This document shows positions 1 through 7,694 of a DNA stretch of 57,641 nucleotides, piece by piece (position 1 is the first letter of the stretch; each line of letters starts with the position of its first letter). The notes under the pieces were generated by a model. That model worked only from the letters and a program-made list of their open reading frames with translations, was not told the DNA's origin and made no database searches. A program made the translations under genes and the position numbers. Source of the DNA: Acidobacteriota bacterium (GTDB lineage Bacteria > Acidobacteriota > Aminicenantia > JBFLYD01); NCBI GenBank assembly GCA_040756905.1, contig JBFLYD010000046.1, forward strand, positions 1 to 57,641, written 5' to 3'.

Positions 1-83
1 ACATGCATCCGACGAAAAGGTGTTTGAGCCCAGGAGACGAAATGTTTCCTTTTAGAAATAAAGGAGAAAACATGGGATAATAA

Positions 84-458
84 CTATTTAAAGCTCTTGA
101 CATAGGCAGCGCTTTCATACATGCGTTATTTTTTAAGATGGTTTTTAACTATGCCAAGGTAATCATCGTAAAAGAGGAAAGCAGAAAAGCAGTCAAATCG
201 TGTTTGAAGGCTTTGTCTTTTTCCTTAAAAAATATCTGGAGGTCCTATTTACTTTATCTAATTTTAAGTATTACAGGGGTTGTTCTCTTTGTAATTTTCT
301 TCCTTCTTTTAAGAGTATTTCCCATTACAAACTGGATATCGATTGTTTACATGATAATTCTCCAGCAGGTTTTTATATGGAGCAGAGAAGCCCTTAAAGT
401 TACAATTCTTTCCTCTCAGAAACACTATCTCTCTTATTCTTCATTTCAATTCTTATAA
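84..458 (+). pseudogene. C-terminal remnant of a multi-span membrane protein
   Basis: The frame is open from just after a stop codon at 81-83 to a stop at 456-458, with the first ATG at 138. The translation has two strongly hydrophobic segments (around LLYLILSITGVVLFVIFFLL and ITNWISIVYMIILQQVF) separated by short polar stretches. It begins with a run resembling the inner part of a membrane protein (FNYAKVIIVKEESRKAVKS). I recall integral membrane proteins of unknown function that end in a similar Lys/Arg-rich loop followed by two helices. No ribosome binding site precedes the ATG at 138, so this looks like the 3' end of a longer gene whose 5' part is lost or frameshifted. A short intact gene is possible but less likely. 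Confidence 0.4.
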
Positions 459-512
459 ATTGACTATGGTGCTTTACCATTAAAATCTTCAAATGCAAAT
501 GATTTATAGCAA

Positions 513-557
513 GGGGAAAAAGGAAAAAGGGGACAGGCTACTTTTTTCCTCTTCCCC
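513..557. repeat. REP-like imperfect palindrome with GGGGACAGGCTAC core
   Basis: AGGAAAAAG (521-529) pairs with CTTTTTTCCT (541-550) with one bulge. The outer GGGGAA and TTCCCC extend the stem, and the loop contains GGGGACAGGCTA. From memory, this core occurs as a dispersed palindrome in many bacterial genomes. Here it abuts the partial element-B repeat at 551-622. Confidence 0.5.
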
Positions 558-622
558 ATACCCCTTCAGTATGCTGACAGAAGGATTTTTTATATACTGA
601 GATATTTATGGGACAGCACACT
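551..622. repeat. Partial copy of dispersed element B (3' hairpin only)
   Basis: The segment CTTCCCCATACCCCTTCAGT (551-570) and the end ATTTATGGGACAGCACACT (604-622) match the last third of the longer copies at 5105-5292 and 11607-11795. The sequence between them differs. AGTATGCTG near 569 can pair imperfectly with CAGCACACT at the end. The upstream two thirds of the element are absent. Confidence 0.75.
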
Positions 623-1064
623 AAAAGGAAAAGAAAAGGCCTGCATAGATTCGATTGGTTTTATAGTCTTTAAATTTAAGGGTTCTGTAGTCGAATCTCA
701 TAGATAGGAGTTCGCTCATTGAAAGAATCACCCCTCCTCCGTAGCTTCTATATCTGCTAAGCAAATCCAGATCGAACTTTTCACCTTCGTAACCAATTCC
801 TCCTGCAAGATAAGGCCTAAGGTTTTTTAAAGGAAATGTGACCACGATGTTTCCCGAAACATTCTTTATTGGAGAATGAACATATCGGAAACCCTCAAGC
901 TCTAATCTTGCAAATGGAAACATAGACCATCCTAGGGAAATACCATATATTTTTTCTTGTGTTTCAGTGTCGAACCCTCCAAATCCTGTCAGGTCAATGG
1001 CATTGAGGTTGGATACTGAAAGAAATGTAATAATGACAAAAAAAATAAAAAAATTTTTTTTCAC
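621..1064 (-). CDS. Small outer-membrane beta-barrel-like protein
   Basis: A 147-residue exported protein if read from the GTG at 1064, which has AAAGGAG about nine bases upstream. An in-frame ATG at 1115 would add 17 residues but lacks a visible ribosome binding site. The N-terminus is a typical signal peptide: Lys-Lys, then a hydrophobic run ending near Leu-Asn-Ala. The rest is made of alternating polar and hydrophobic strands rich in Gly and aromatic residues, and it ends in Phe-Ser-Phe. A terminal Phe is the usual signal for the outer-membrane barrel assembly machinery. The size suggests a barrel of about eight strands. The ligand or role cannot be told. The last codons overlap the repeat ending at 622. 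Confidence 0.65.
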   Translation of the reverse strand: MKKNFFIFFVIITFLSVSNLNAIDLTGFGGFDTETQEKIYGISLGWSMFPFARLELEGFRYVHSPIKNVSGNIVVTFPLKNLRPYLAGGIGYEGEKFDLDLLSRYRSYGGGVILSMSELLSMRFDYRTLKFKDYKTNRIYAGLFFSF

Positions 1065-1268
1065 CCTTAATTTTTCTCCTTTGATTTTGCTAATTCTATT
1101 ATCTAATTTTTTCATATTTTTTGATAATTATATATTTTAAATTAACAGATTTTCAAATAAAAATTAATCAAAATCATTTTTTTATCTTTAAATTGATTCA
1201 AAGCATATAATTAATAAGATAATATATTACACCAGGAATGGGCCTAAAAGTAGAATCCATCTCTGATT

Positions 1269-1313
1269 AAAAATGCAAAAAATGAGACCTGACCCCAATT
1301 TCTTTGCATTTTT
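1269..1313. repeat. Hairpin with GAGACCTGACCCC loop (REP-like, possible terminator)
   Basis: AAAAATGCAAA (1269-1279) and TTTGCATTTTT (1303-1313) form a perfect 11-bp stem around a loop containing GAGACCTGACCCC. It lies just past the stop of the minus-strand dehydrogenase gene and could serve as its terminator. I recall GGGGTCAGGTCTC-type palindromes as dispersed REP-like elements in many genomes. Confidence 0.5.
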
Positions 1314-1318
1314 TGTGA

Positions 1319-2299
1319 TTAAGATGAGACTGTTTTCCATTCATCTATCAGGTTTTCTGGGATTTTTCCTTCCAATCCCATTGCGAGATTTTTAGCGGCC
1401 ATCATTGACATCTTAAGTCTCGTTTCATAAGTAGCTGAACCGATGTGAGGAAGAAGTACAACTTTATTTAATTTTAAAAGCTTATCATAAACTTCTGGCT
1501 CTTTTTCATATACATCTAGACCTGCTCCCCAGAGATGTCCATCTTCAAGGGCATCAGCAAGGCTTTTTTCATCAATAACTTCTCCTCTTGATGTGTTAAT
1601 TAAAATTGCACCCTTTTTCATCATATAGATTCTTTCTCTGCTCATAAGATGAAAAGTCTGTTCATTGAGGGGAACATGAATTGTGATGATATCTGCTTCT
1701 TTTAGAAGATTTTCTAATTCTTCAAATCTTACTCCAATAGATTTTTCTTCTTTATTTTGCAATTTTATTTTATCCCAGTACAGCACTTTCATCGAAAAGC
1801 CCGTTGCTCTTTTTGCAACTGCTTTTCCAATTCTTCCAAGCCCAATTATTCCGATGGTTTTTCCATATACATCCTTTCCAAGAAAAAGTAATGGATCCCA
1901 TCCTTTAAACCTTTTTTTCCTTGTAAATTTATCGGCCTCAGGAATCATTCTTGCCACAGAGAGAATAAGTGCCCATGTTAGGTCAGCAGTGGTCTCTGTT
2001 AAAATCCCAGGAGTGTTTGTTACCCATATTCGTTTTGATATCGCATAGTGGTAATCTATGTTATTATATCCAACAGCACAATTTGAAATTATTTTCAGTT
2101 GGGGAGCTGAATCTATAATCTCTCTGTCAATTCTATCAGTTAATAAACAAAGCAGACCCTGTTTATCCTTAATTTTCTGGATTATTTCCCTTTTCTCCGG
2201 AGCTCTTTTTTTCCAACACACTTCCACTTCTGCATGAGCTTTCAAATAATCCATCGCTTCTTTTATTATTTCTCTTGTAAGCAGAACTTTATATTTCAT
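1319..2299 (-). CDS. D-isomer-specific 2-hydroxyacid dehydrogenase (glyoxylate/hydroxypyruvate reductase type)
   Basis: At 326 residues this is the normal length for the family, which reduces 2-keto acids such as glyoxylate or hydroxypyruvate to D-2-hydroxy acids with NAD(P)H in the cytoplasm. The NAD-binding motif GLGRIG is at 153-158. The catalytic Arg is in NTSRGEVID (Arg238), the Glu in DVYEKEP (Glu267) and the His in LLPHIGSAT (His285). VGYNNID (76-82) is the substrate-binding loop. The start ATG has GAGAAGAG about nine bases upstream. The gene is monocistronic, with flanking gaps that hold repeats. The exact substrate cannot be deduced; glyoxylate reductase (GyaR-like) is the closest match by eye. 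Confidence 0.88.
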   Translation of the reverse strand: MKYKVLLTREIIKEAMDYLKAHAEVEVCWKKRAPEKREIIQKIKDKQGLLCLLTDRIDREIIDSAPQLKIISNCAVGYNNIDYHYAISKRIWVTNTPGILTETTADLTWALILSVARMIPEADKFTRKKRFKGWDPLLFLGKDVYGKTIGIIGLGRIGKAVAKRATGFSMKVLYWDKIKLQNKEEKSIGVRFEELENLLKEADIITIHVPLNEQTFHLMSRERIYMMKKGAILINTSRGEVIDEKSLADALEDGHLWGAGLDVYEKEPEVYDKLLKLNKVVLLPHIGSATYETRLKMSMMAAKNLAMGLEGKIPENLIDEWKTVSS

Positions 2300-2413
2300 A
2301 AAATATTCTCTTCTCTATTTTACTCTCTATTTTACAAATTTCTATATAAATATTTGAAGTACAAAATTAATTATATTAGCAGAAATAGATATTTTAAAAA
2401 CTAATTTAAATAA

Positions 2414-2583
2414 AGAGATCAAGCATCTCCTGAGCGATATATCGACAAGCATATTACTACTTAAGAGAGAATGAATTCTAAACATACAGAGTGAGCAGGA
2501 AGGGTTGCCCTCCAATTTATTCAATGCGTTTGTATTAGGTAATAATAAGTTAGTGCGGGACGGAGTCACCCTTGCTGATCACT
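2414..2583. repeat. Dispersed element A, copy 1 (GTGAGCAGGAAGGGT inverted repeat)
   Basis: The left module (about 2414-2489) contains the palindrome CGATATATCG (2435-2444) followed by ACAAGCATATTA. It matches 23564-23648, including a shared TGAATTCT. The right module is an inverted repeat: AGTGAGCAGGAAGGGT (2490-2505) against ACCCTTGCTGATCACT (2568-2583), 14 of 16 paired. The 62-base centre is unrelated to that of the other copies. It fills most of the 383-base gap between the dehydrogenase and ParB-like genes. I see no gene in this gap. Confidence 0.8.
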
Positions 2584-2682
2584 CTTAAACTATAATTACA
2601 GATAATTTCTAGGCGGAGGAGATGGTTGGACTCTTTTAGTTTTTGCTTTTTCATATATATTTTTTAAGATAAAATAGGTATT

Positions 2683-3600
2683 ATGAGAAATCAAGTATTA
2701 AAGATTTCTGATATCTACATTGATGATAAAAGGTTTCTTATAAGCTATCCCCTTCTTTCACGAAAATTGATGGAATCAATAAAAAAAATCGGCATAATAA
2801 ACCCGCCTGTTCTCGTAAGAAGAAATGGAAATCCGATTATTTTATGTGGCTGGAGGAGGATTGAGTGTTTAAAGAAAATGAAAATAAAAAAGACTTTATT
2901 CAAAATTTTTGATAAAGAAGATGACCTGAAAGCATTTGCATTTTCTTTTTTTGAGAATGTATCAGAACGAATTTTTAATCCCGTTGAAATCTCCAATATT
3001 TTAAATAAGTTCAGAGAGTTTGGATTGAGTGACAAGAATATAATAAGAAAATATCTTAAATTTGTGGATTTAATCCCGAACCGTAATTCATTCGAAAGAT
3101 ATATAAGAATTGGAGAGCTTCCTGAAAAAATTAAAAAATCAATAGCAAAAGGAGAGTTTTTAGTATCAAACGCAAATTTGTTAATGAAATTTAATCATTC
3201 TTCAAGGTTAAAACTCTTTACTATTCTAAAAAGATTTCATCTCACAGCCAGTGAGCAAAGAGAAGTATTTGAGATGATATGGGAAATAATGAAGAGAGAT
3301 GAAAAATCTCTTGATGGGATATTTTCAGATTTGAATTTAGAAGAGATTTTAAAGAATATAAATTTAAAGGAAAAGAAAAAGATTTTGAGAGGCAGGCTCA
3401 AAAAATTAAGATATCCAATTTTTAGTAAAAAAATTGATGATTTTCTAAAGAATCTTCAATTTTTTACTGAAGGAATTAGAGTTCATCCCTCAAAATATTT
3501 TGAGTCTGAAAAATATAGAATGGAGATAGAATTTAAAACCTGGGAAGAGTTAAGGGAGAAAATTAAAGAAGTTCAATTGAGAATTAAAGATGATAGATGA
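2683..3600 (+). CDS. ParB-like (ParB/Srx fold) protein paired with an SPL-like enzyme
   Basis: This 305-residue protein has a ParB-type N-terminal domain at about residues 5-105. The phosphate-binding motif appears as CGWRRIECLKKM (GWRR at 56-59), and a second ParB box appears as ENVSERIFNPVE (91-102), resembling the ENxQRxxLNPxE of ParB CTPases. The middle is helical like a ParB HTH region, and the C-terminus is Lys-rich and unlike classic ParB dimerisation domains. The stop codon overlaps the start of the radical SAM gene (ATGA at 3597-3600), so the two are co-translated. No parA or parS-like array is near, which argues against chromosome partitioning. A TAAAAT box (2670-2675) lies only eight bases before the ATG and there is no clear ribosome binding site. 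I infer a DNA- or nucleotide-linked role with its partner. Confidence 0.7.
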   Translation: MRNQVLKISDIYIDDKRFLISYPLLSRKLMESIKKIGIINPPVLVRRNGNPIILCGWRRIECLKKMKIKKTLFKIFDKEDDLKAFAFSFFENVSERIFNPVEISNILNKFREFGLSDKNIIRKYLKFVDLIPNRNSFERYIRIGELPEKIKKSIAKGEFLVSNANLLMKFNHSSRLKLFTILKRFHLTASEQREVFEMIWEIMKRDEKSLDGIFSDLNLEEILKNINLKEKKKILRGRLKKLRYPIFSKKIDDFLKNLQFFTEGIRVHPSKYFESEKYRMEIEFKTWEELREKIKEVQLRIKDDR

Positions 3601-4730
3601 GCCAAACTTTTAAGTTTGAAAAAATATTTGTGGATGAGAAAGTTAAAGATCATGAATTTACTGGAATAGTTTTGCAGAAAACAAAGGGAATCCCGGTAAA
3701 AATAATAAAGGATGCAAAAAAAGTTGTAGAGGATTTAGCTCTTGAAGATAATTCAATTACCAGAGGAAAGAGATTTATTTTATTGACAGAGAAGAAGGGA
3801 GGTTTTTTAAAACCATGCCCTGGAACTTCTGAGTATTTGTGCTGTGATTATTATGTATTAAACATTTCTGAAAATTGTGTGATTGATTGCACATACTGCA
3901 TACTACAGGAATATTTAATGAACCCTTTTATAACATTATTTGCAAACTGGGAAGATTCATTCAATGAAATCAATGGATTTCTTTCGGAGAAAAAAAATGA
4001 TTTAATAAGACTTGGAACAGGTGAGCTTTCAGATAGTCTGGCAATTGAAGATATATTCCCTGTTTCAGAAAAGATTTTGGAATTTTTAAAAAATAGGAAA
4101 AATGTGATTTTTGAATTTAAAACAAAATCTGAAAATATAAAAAAATTTTTGAATTTAGAACCAATAAATAATGCAGTCTTTTCTTTTTCATTGAACACTG
4201 AAAAGATTGCCAAAGAAGAAGAATTAAAAGCTCCAGAACCTCTTAAGAGAATTGAAGCCGCATCAAAGTTAGCAGAAGAAGGGTGGAGAGTGGGATTCCA
4301 TTTTGATCCAATTGTACATTATAAAAACTGGGAAATTGATTATCATAGAGTTATTAAACTTCTTTTTTCAAAAGTTGAAGCAGAAAAAATAGCTTGGATT
4401 TCCCTTGGAACCCTTAGGTTTAATCCAAAATTAAAACCTATTATCGAGAAAAGATTTCCTAAATCAAAAATTATCTATGGAGAGTTAATAAAGGGAGAAG
4501 ATGGAAAACTCAGGTATTTCAGACCACTACGGGTAGAGCTTTATAAAAAAATTTATAATTTTATAAAGGAAAATATTCAAAAATATTCCCGAGATAAGAA
4601 GTCTATAAGGAAAATAAATATCCCTGTTTATCTCTGTATGGAAAACGAAGATGTATGGGAAGAGGTTTTTAAATGGACTCCGGCGAATAGCAGTGTATTG
4701 AATAACTATATATTAAAGCTTTTTCGTTAA
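3597..4730 (+). CDS. Spore-photoproduct-lyase-like radical SAM protein lacking the H-donor Cys
   Basis: This 377-residue protein resembles SplB along its length. The radical SAM cluster motif is CVIDCTYC (Cys94, Cys98, Cys101; CX3CX2C), followed by LQEYLMNPFITLFANWED, which matches the SPL core. The later block GWRVGFHFDPIVHYKNWE and the segment ISLGTLRF are also SPL hallmarks. In B. subtilis SplB, Cys141 donates the hydrogen atom within a CTSD segment. Here the aligned segment is TGELSDSLA, with Glu143 where the Cys should be. This is therefore probably not a true spore photoproduct lyase but an SPL-family paralogue of unknown substrate. Nothing else in the window suggests sporulation. It overlaps the ParB-like gene by four bases. 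Confidence 0.8.
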   Translation: MSQTFKFEKIFVDEKVKDHEFTGIVLQKTKGIPVKIIKDAKKVVEDLALEDNSITRGKRFILLTEKKGGFLKPCPGTSEYLCCDYYVLNISENCVIDCTYCILQEYLMNPFITLFANWEDSFNEINGFLSEKKNDLIRLGTGELSDSLAIEDIFPVSEKILEFLKNRKNVIFEFKTKSENIKKFLNLEPINNAVFSFSLNTEKIAKEEELKAPEPLKRIEAASKLAEEGWRVGFHFDPIVHYKNWEIDYHRVIKLLFSKVEAEKIAWISLGTLRFNPKLKPIIEKRFPKSKIIYGELIKGEDGKLRYFRPLRVELYKKIYNFIKENIQKYSRDKKSIRKINIPVYLCMENEDVWEEVFKWTPANSSVLNNYILKLFR

Positions 4731-4809
4731 TTTTTATTAAAAAGACATTCATCCCCTTCTCTCAGAAGACAGGTTTCCTCTCCATAAAAATGTACCCCTC
4801 AATTTTTTG

Positions 4810-4838
4810 TTGACACAAATAGATTACAAAATTAAAAT
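4810..4838 (+). promoter_or_regulatory. Sigma-70-type promoter
   Basis: TTGACA (4810-4815) and TAAAAT (4833-4838) are separated by exactly 17 bases. The expected transcript start is near 4845, followed by the ribosome binding site AAGGAG and the ATG of the small membrane protein at 4867. Confidence 0.6.
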
Positions 4839-4866
4839 TTAATCATCTTAATAAGGAGAGAAAAAA

Positions 4867-5058
4867 ATGAAATTAGTTTCTATTATTTTATTGGTTGCAG
4901 CAGCTCTTGCGTTTATTCTTGGCATTGTGATGAGATTTGCTGGAATTGAAACTTTCCTCGGACAGCCTCCATTAACAATCTGGAGATTTGTCATAGCTTG
5001 TATTGGATTTGCTATTGCCCTTATTCTTCTTGAGATGAGTGAGAAAAAGAAGGAGTAA
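4867..5058 (+). CDS. Small two-helix membrane protein
   Basis: This 63-residue protein has two hydrophobic helices (about residues 4-24 and 39-56) joined by a short loop, and a charged EMSEKKKE tail. AAGGAG lies eight bases before the ATG and a good promoter sits upstream, so it is very likely a real gene even though it is short. I do not recognise a family. The Lys/Glu tail would lie in the cytoplasm if both ends face inward. Downstream are dispersed repeats; it appears to be monocistronic. Confidence 0.7.
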   Translation: MKLVSIILLVAAALAFILGIVMRFAGIETFLGQPPLTIWRFVIACIGFAIALILLEMSEKKKE

Positions 5059-5104
5059 AAAAATATAATTTGCTAATACGAACACACTAATATTTGTTAC
5101 ATTC

Positions 5105-5292
5105 TATTGTCGTGTTACTTAAATATCTTTTGTTATTCCTTTGTGACACGACACTTTCCCTATGGGAGAAAGATTTCCTTAGACGCTTCGCTGAGCACCC
5201 CCCAGACATGGGAAAGTTCCTTCCCCATACCCCTTCAGTGGGCTTTATGAGAAATTGTTTGTTTATAAAGATATTTATGGGACAGCACACTA
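5105..5292. repeat. Dispersed element B, copy 2
   Basis: This 188-base copy aligns end to end with 11607-11795. It has a 5' hairpin (GTCGTGTTA, 5109-5117, against TGACACGAC, 5144-5152), a shared middle TAGACGCTTCGCTGAGCACC, a second hairpin around ATGGGAAAG and CTTCCCCAT, and the end ATTTATGGGACAGCACACT. The 5' stem differs from the other copy by two compensatory pair changes. Short open frames run through it on both strands, but they follow the repeat rather than any protein family. Confidence 0.8.
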
Positions 5293-5298
5293 TTTTTG

Positions 5299-5370
5299 CC
5301 CCTCACCCCCGTATCAAGTACAGGGCAGGCTTTAATCTTCTCCCCTCAGGGGAGAGGGAGGGGTGAGGGG
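5299..5370. repeat. Long GC-rich palindrome (CCCCTCACCCC / GGGGTGAGGGG)
   Basis: CCCCTCACCCC (5299-5309) pairs perfectly with GGGGTGAGGGG (5360-5370). Inside is a second hairpin, CTCCCC TCA GGGGAG (5340-5354). It directly follows element B. Palindromes of this kind are common dispersed repeats in bacteria. Only one copy is seen in this window. Confidence 0.6.
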
Positions 5371-5413
5371 ACAGGAATGCATCAGAATTAAATACGTTTG
5401 TATTAATTACGGT

Positions 5414-5437
5414 GTCAAGACTGAAATTAGTCTTGAC
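5414..5437 (-). terminator. Hairpin just past the mttB-family stop (weak terminator candidate)
   Basis: GTCAAGACT (5414-5422) and AGTCTTGAC (5429-5437) form a perfect nine-bp stem with a six-base loop, 18 bases downstream of the methyltransferase stop. No clear T-run follows on the minus strand, so termination is only possible. The rest of the gap to 5454 shows nothing else. Confidence 0.3.
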
Positions 5438-5454
5438 CCAAGAAAGCATTGGTT

Positions 5455-6912
5455 TCAAGGCTGACACTGGGATATTTTAAAATTCTTAGTTTCTATTATT
5501 TTGGTAAGTTCTCTTCTCGTGAATTCATCAAGGCGATAGAAATCTTTTTTACTCAATATTTCATTTGCTTTTTCAAGGGCTTTTTGAGGAGAAGTTTTAG
5601 CTCCATTTCTAACCCATTCTTCATAAGTTCCCCTATCTATTATATTACTTAAAAATAGAAATTCATTTTTATACTCTCTTAAAGTTTCAGGCATTGTAAG
5701 AAAATGTTTCTTTTCTTCAAACCTTGATAAGAGATTATAAGCGAAGGGTCTTTCTTTTTTCTCAATCCCTCTAATTAACCTTAAAGCAATTCCACATATT
5801 TCATTATCTATGATCAATTTTTCTATGCTTTGGCAGCTTTCGAAGCTTAACATCCCAGCTCCAGAGACTACGTTTATTCCGGCTAAAGCGGAAAGGATTA
5901 TCCCAACTCCGGATTCAATTCCAGATTGAGAATCAAGCGATTTAGAATCACTCAATCCCATATAACTATGAGTGGGAAGTCGTAGATATTTCCCTATTTC
6001 TGCATATGCGCAATCTATCATCATTGTTTCAATTGCACCCATTGGTGTGGTTCCATTTTTCATATCAAATATCGAAGGCGAACCTCCATATATTATAGGA
6101 GCTCCTTTTCTTGCAAGTTGAGAAATCACGATTCCGCTTAGATTTTCTGCGGTATGCTGGACAAGGGTTCCTGCAAGAGTTATAGGAGATGTTGCTCCAG
6201 CAAGAGGCATGGAAACGAGTTCGACAGGAATGCCAGATTTTGCACATTCAATAAAACTTTGACATGTAAGGTTGCTCCACTTTAGAGGAGGAGAGGGACA
6301 TGCATCAAAAATCGCAAGGGGTTTTTGTTCTAAATTTTTTTTATTTCCCCTTACTGCTACAAGCATATCTTTCATAAATTTAAAACTTTCTACAGTGAAT
6401 GTTCCTGTGACAACTGGCTTTGAACAGTAAATTAAAGATAATAATAATCTGTATCTATCAGCAATTTCTTCTGGTACGTCTGAAGGAACAATTGCTGTGC
6501 TCTGAAGTTTTATGTTTTCCATTTCTTCAGTTACTTTGCAAAAGTTTATGTAATCTTCAGTTAAAGGTTTTCTGAATCTTTGGGTTTTAAAGTCAAGAAT
6601 TTTGATTGCTGCAGAGCCTGGGTCAAAATAGACATTATCTCCTTCAAGCTTGAATGATTTTTCTCCGGTAGAATTGTAAATTTCAATCAATGAAGGCACT
6701 GATTTCAGACTTTTTTCCACAAGGTGCTGAGGGATGTGAACTCTATTTTTTGATATGTTAATGTTTGCTCCTGAATCTGAAAGTAATTTTATTGCTTCCC
6801 TGTTTTCCACTTCTACACCTATTTTTTCAAGGACTTCAAATGCCTCCTGGATAATATCTTCGATAAGATTCTTTTCAAGAAATTTAACTTTTGGCCTTAA
6901 TGTATTGTTCAT
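5455..6912 (-). CDS. MttB-superfamily corrinoid-dependent methyltransferase (non-pyrrolysine)
   Basis: This 485-residue cytoplasmic protein matches trimethylamine methyltransferase MttB family members, which move a methyl group from a quaternary or tertiary amine onto a corrinoid protein. Family stretches include YFDPGSAAIKILD, PLAGATSPITLAGTLVQHTAE, GAPIIYGG and GINVVSGAGMLSF. The reading frame has no internal amber codon, so it belongs to the non-pyrrolysine branch, whose known members use substrates such as glycine betaine, proline betaine or carnitine. It lies 23 bases after the MetH-activation-like gene and is the third gene of a minus-strand operon with its corrinoid protein. The actual methyl donor cannot be read from the sequence. 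Confidence 0.85.
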   Translation of the reverse strand: MNNTLRPKVKFLEKNLIEDIIQEAFEVLEKIGVEVENREAIKLLSDSGANINISKNRVHIPQHLVEKSLKSVPSLIEIYNSTGEKSFKLEGDNVYFDPGSAAIKILDFKTQRFRKPLTEDYINFCKVTEEMENIKLQSTAIVPSDVPEEIADRYRLLLSLIYCSKPVVTGTFTVESFKFMKDMLVAVRGNKKNLEQKPLAIFDACPSPPLKWSNLTCQSFIECAKSGIPVELVSMPLAGATSPITLAGTLVQHTAENLSGIVISQLARKGAPIIYGGSPSIFDMKNGTTPMGAIETMMIDCAYAEIGKYLRLPTHSYMGLSDSKSLDSQSGIESGVGIILSALAGINVVSGAGMLSFESCQSIEKLIIDNEICGIALRLIRGIEKKERPFAYNLLSRFEEKKHFLTMPETLREYKNEFLFLSNIIDRGTYEEWVRNGAKTSPQKALEKANEILSKKDFYRLDEFTRRELTKIIETKNFKISQCQP

Positions 6913-6935
6913 ACATTTTCTCCTTACAGTAATCG

Positions 6936-7580
6936 TTAATTCTTTCTGAAATTACAATTCTTTATCGGACAGGCTTTACAGCCAGAAGAACCTTTTATTT
7001 TAGTCGGGTTATCGAATAAGTTAATCGCAAAGGATACGGATTTTCGAGGAACCATCATAAAATGAGAGGTGAGGGTTACTTCGATTGATTCGGCTGGAAG
7101 AAGTTCGAATATGTACCTCTGATAATCGAGAGTCCATTTTCCATATCCAGGGCTGAATCTTTTCGATGGGAAAAGTTTTAGTTTTTTTGCTTCACTGCAT
7201 ATTCTCTGATTTGCTTGAACAGCTACGCTTTCTGCCATTTCTGACCCGATTACATCATAAATTAAACCTTCCAAAAGATTGTTTTCTCTCATTAGCTTTT
7301 TCGCTAAATCTTCAAGTTTATTACCAATCGTGCATATACAGAGAGCTATTTTCTCAGCCCTGTTAAACACAGAATGCTCTGGTATTTCATTATTTTCAAA
7401 GATCTTGCAGACATATTTTGGTTCAATATATTTCATCGAATTTTTTTTGCACTCTTCAACCATAGAAATTATAGAATCTGTTTTTTCTGTTATCTTTTTT
7501 TTATATCCGATGAGTCGGATTAATCTTCTTGTGTCTAATTCAGGAAGAGGAAATTTAACTTCTCTTATAATTATTTCCAT
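6936..7580 (-). CDS. MetH activation-domain-like protein (corrinoid reactivation candidate)
   Basis: This 214-residue protein resembles the vitamin-B12-dependent methionine synthase activation domain, which binds AdoMet to remethylate oxidised cobalamin. The block KRFSPGYGKWTLDYQRYIF (about 143-161) corresponds to the AdoMet-binding RPAPGYP region of MetH, and LTSHFMMVPRKSVSFAINL is also typical. The C-terminus carries Cys201, Cys204 and Cys209 (CX2CX4C), which could bind a metal or Fe-S cluster, something MetH lacks. It sits between the corrinoid protein and methyltransferase genes, so reductive reactivation of the corrinoid is a fair inference. Odd point: the only ribosome-binding-like GGAGGT touches the ATG directly, which is unusually close. 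Confidence 0.72.
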   Translation of the reverse strand: MEIIIREVKFPLPELDTRRLIRLIGYKKKITEKTDSIISMVEECKKNSMKYIEPKYVCKIFENNEIPEHSVFNRAEKIALCICTIGNKLEDLAKKLMRENNLLEGLIYDVIGSEMAESVAVQANQRICSEAKKLKLFPSKRFSPGYGKWTLDYQRYIFELLPAESIEVTLTSHFMMVPRKSVSFAINLFDNPTKIKGSSGCKACPIKNCNFRKN

Positions 7581-7694
7581 ACCTCCAGCGGTCTAAATTT
7601 TAGTAAGCGAGTAAGGTTTTGTAACATGAGAATTTAATATAACTTTTCCTGCTCAAATTATTAACCACCAAAAGACTTTACATGCTTGCAAATT

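Noticed and set aside
71-79. AAGGAG followed by ATG near base 72
   Set aside because: The frame ends after two codons (Met-Gly-stop) and is probably chance or a relic.
2683-3600. Calling the ParB-like gene a chromosome partition gene
   Set aside because: No parA, parS-like sites or gidAB neighbours are present, and it is coupled to a radical SAM gene.
3597-4730. Calling the radical SAM gene a true spore photoproduct lyase
   Set aside because: The hydrogen-donating Cys is replaced by Glu and nothing in the window suggests sporulation.
5094-5366. Open frame of 90 codons on the plus strand and a 67-codon frame on the minus strand
   Set aside because: Both lie within element B and the adjoining palindrome, have no protein-like features, and similar frames appear only because the repeat recurs at 11.6 kb.
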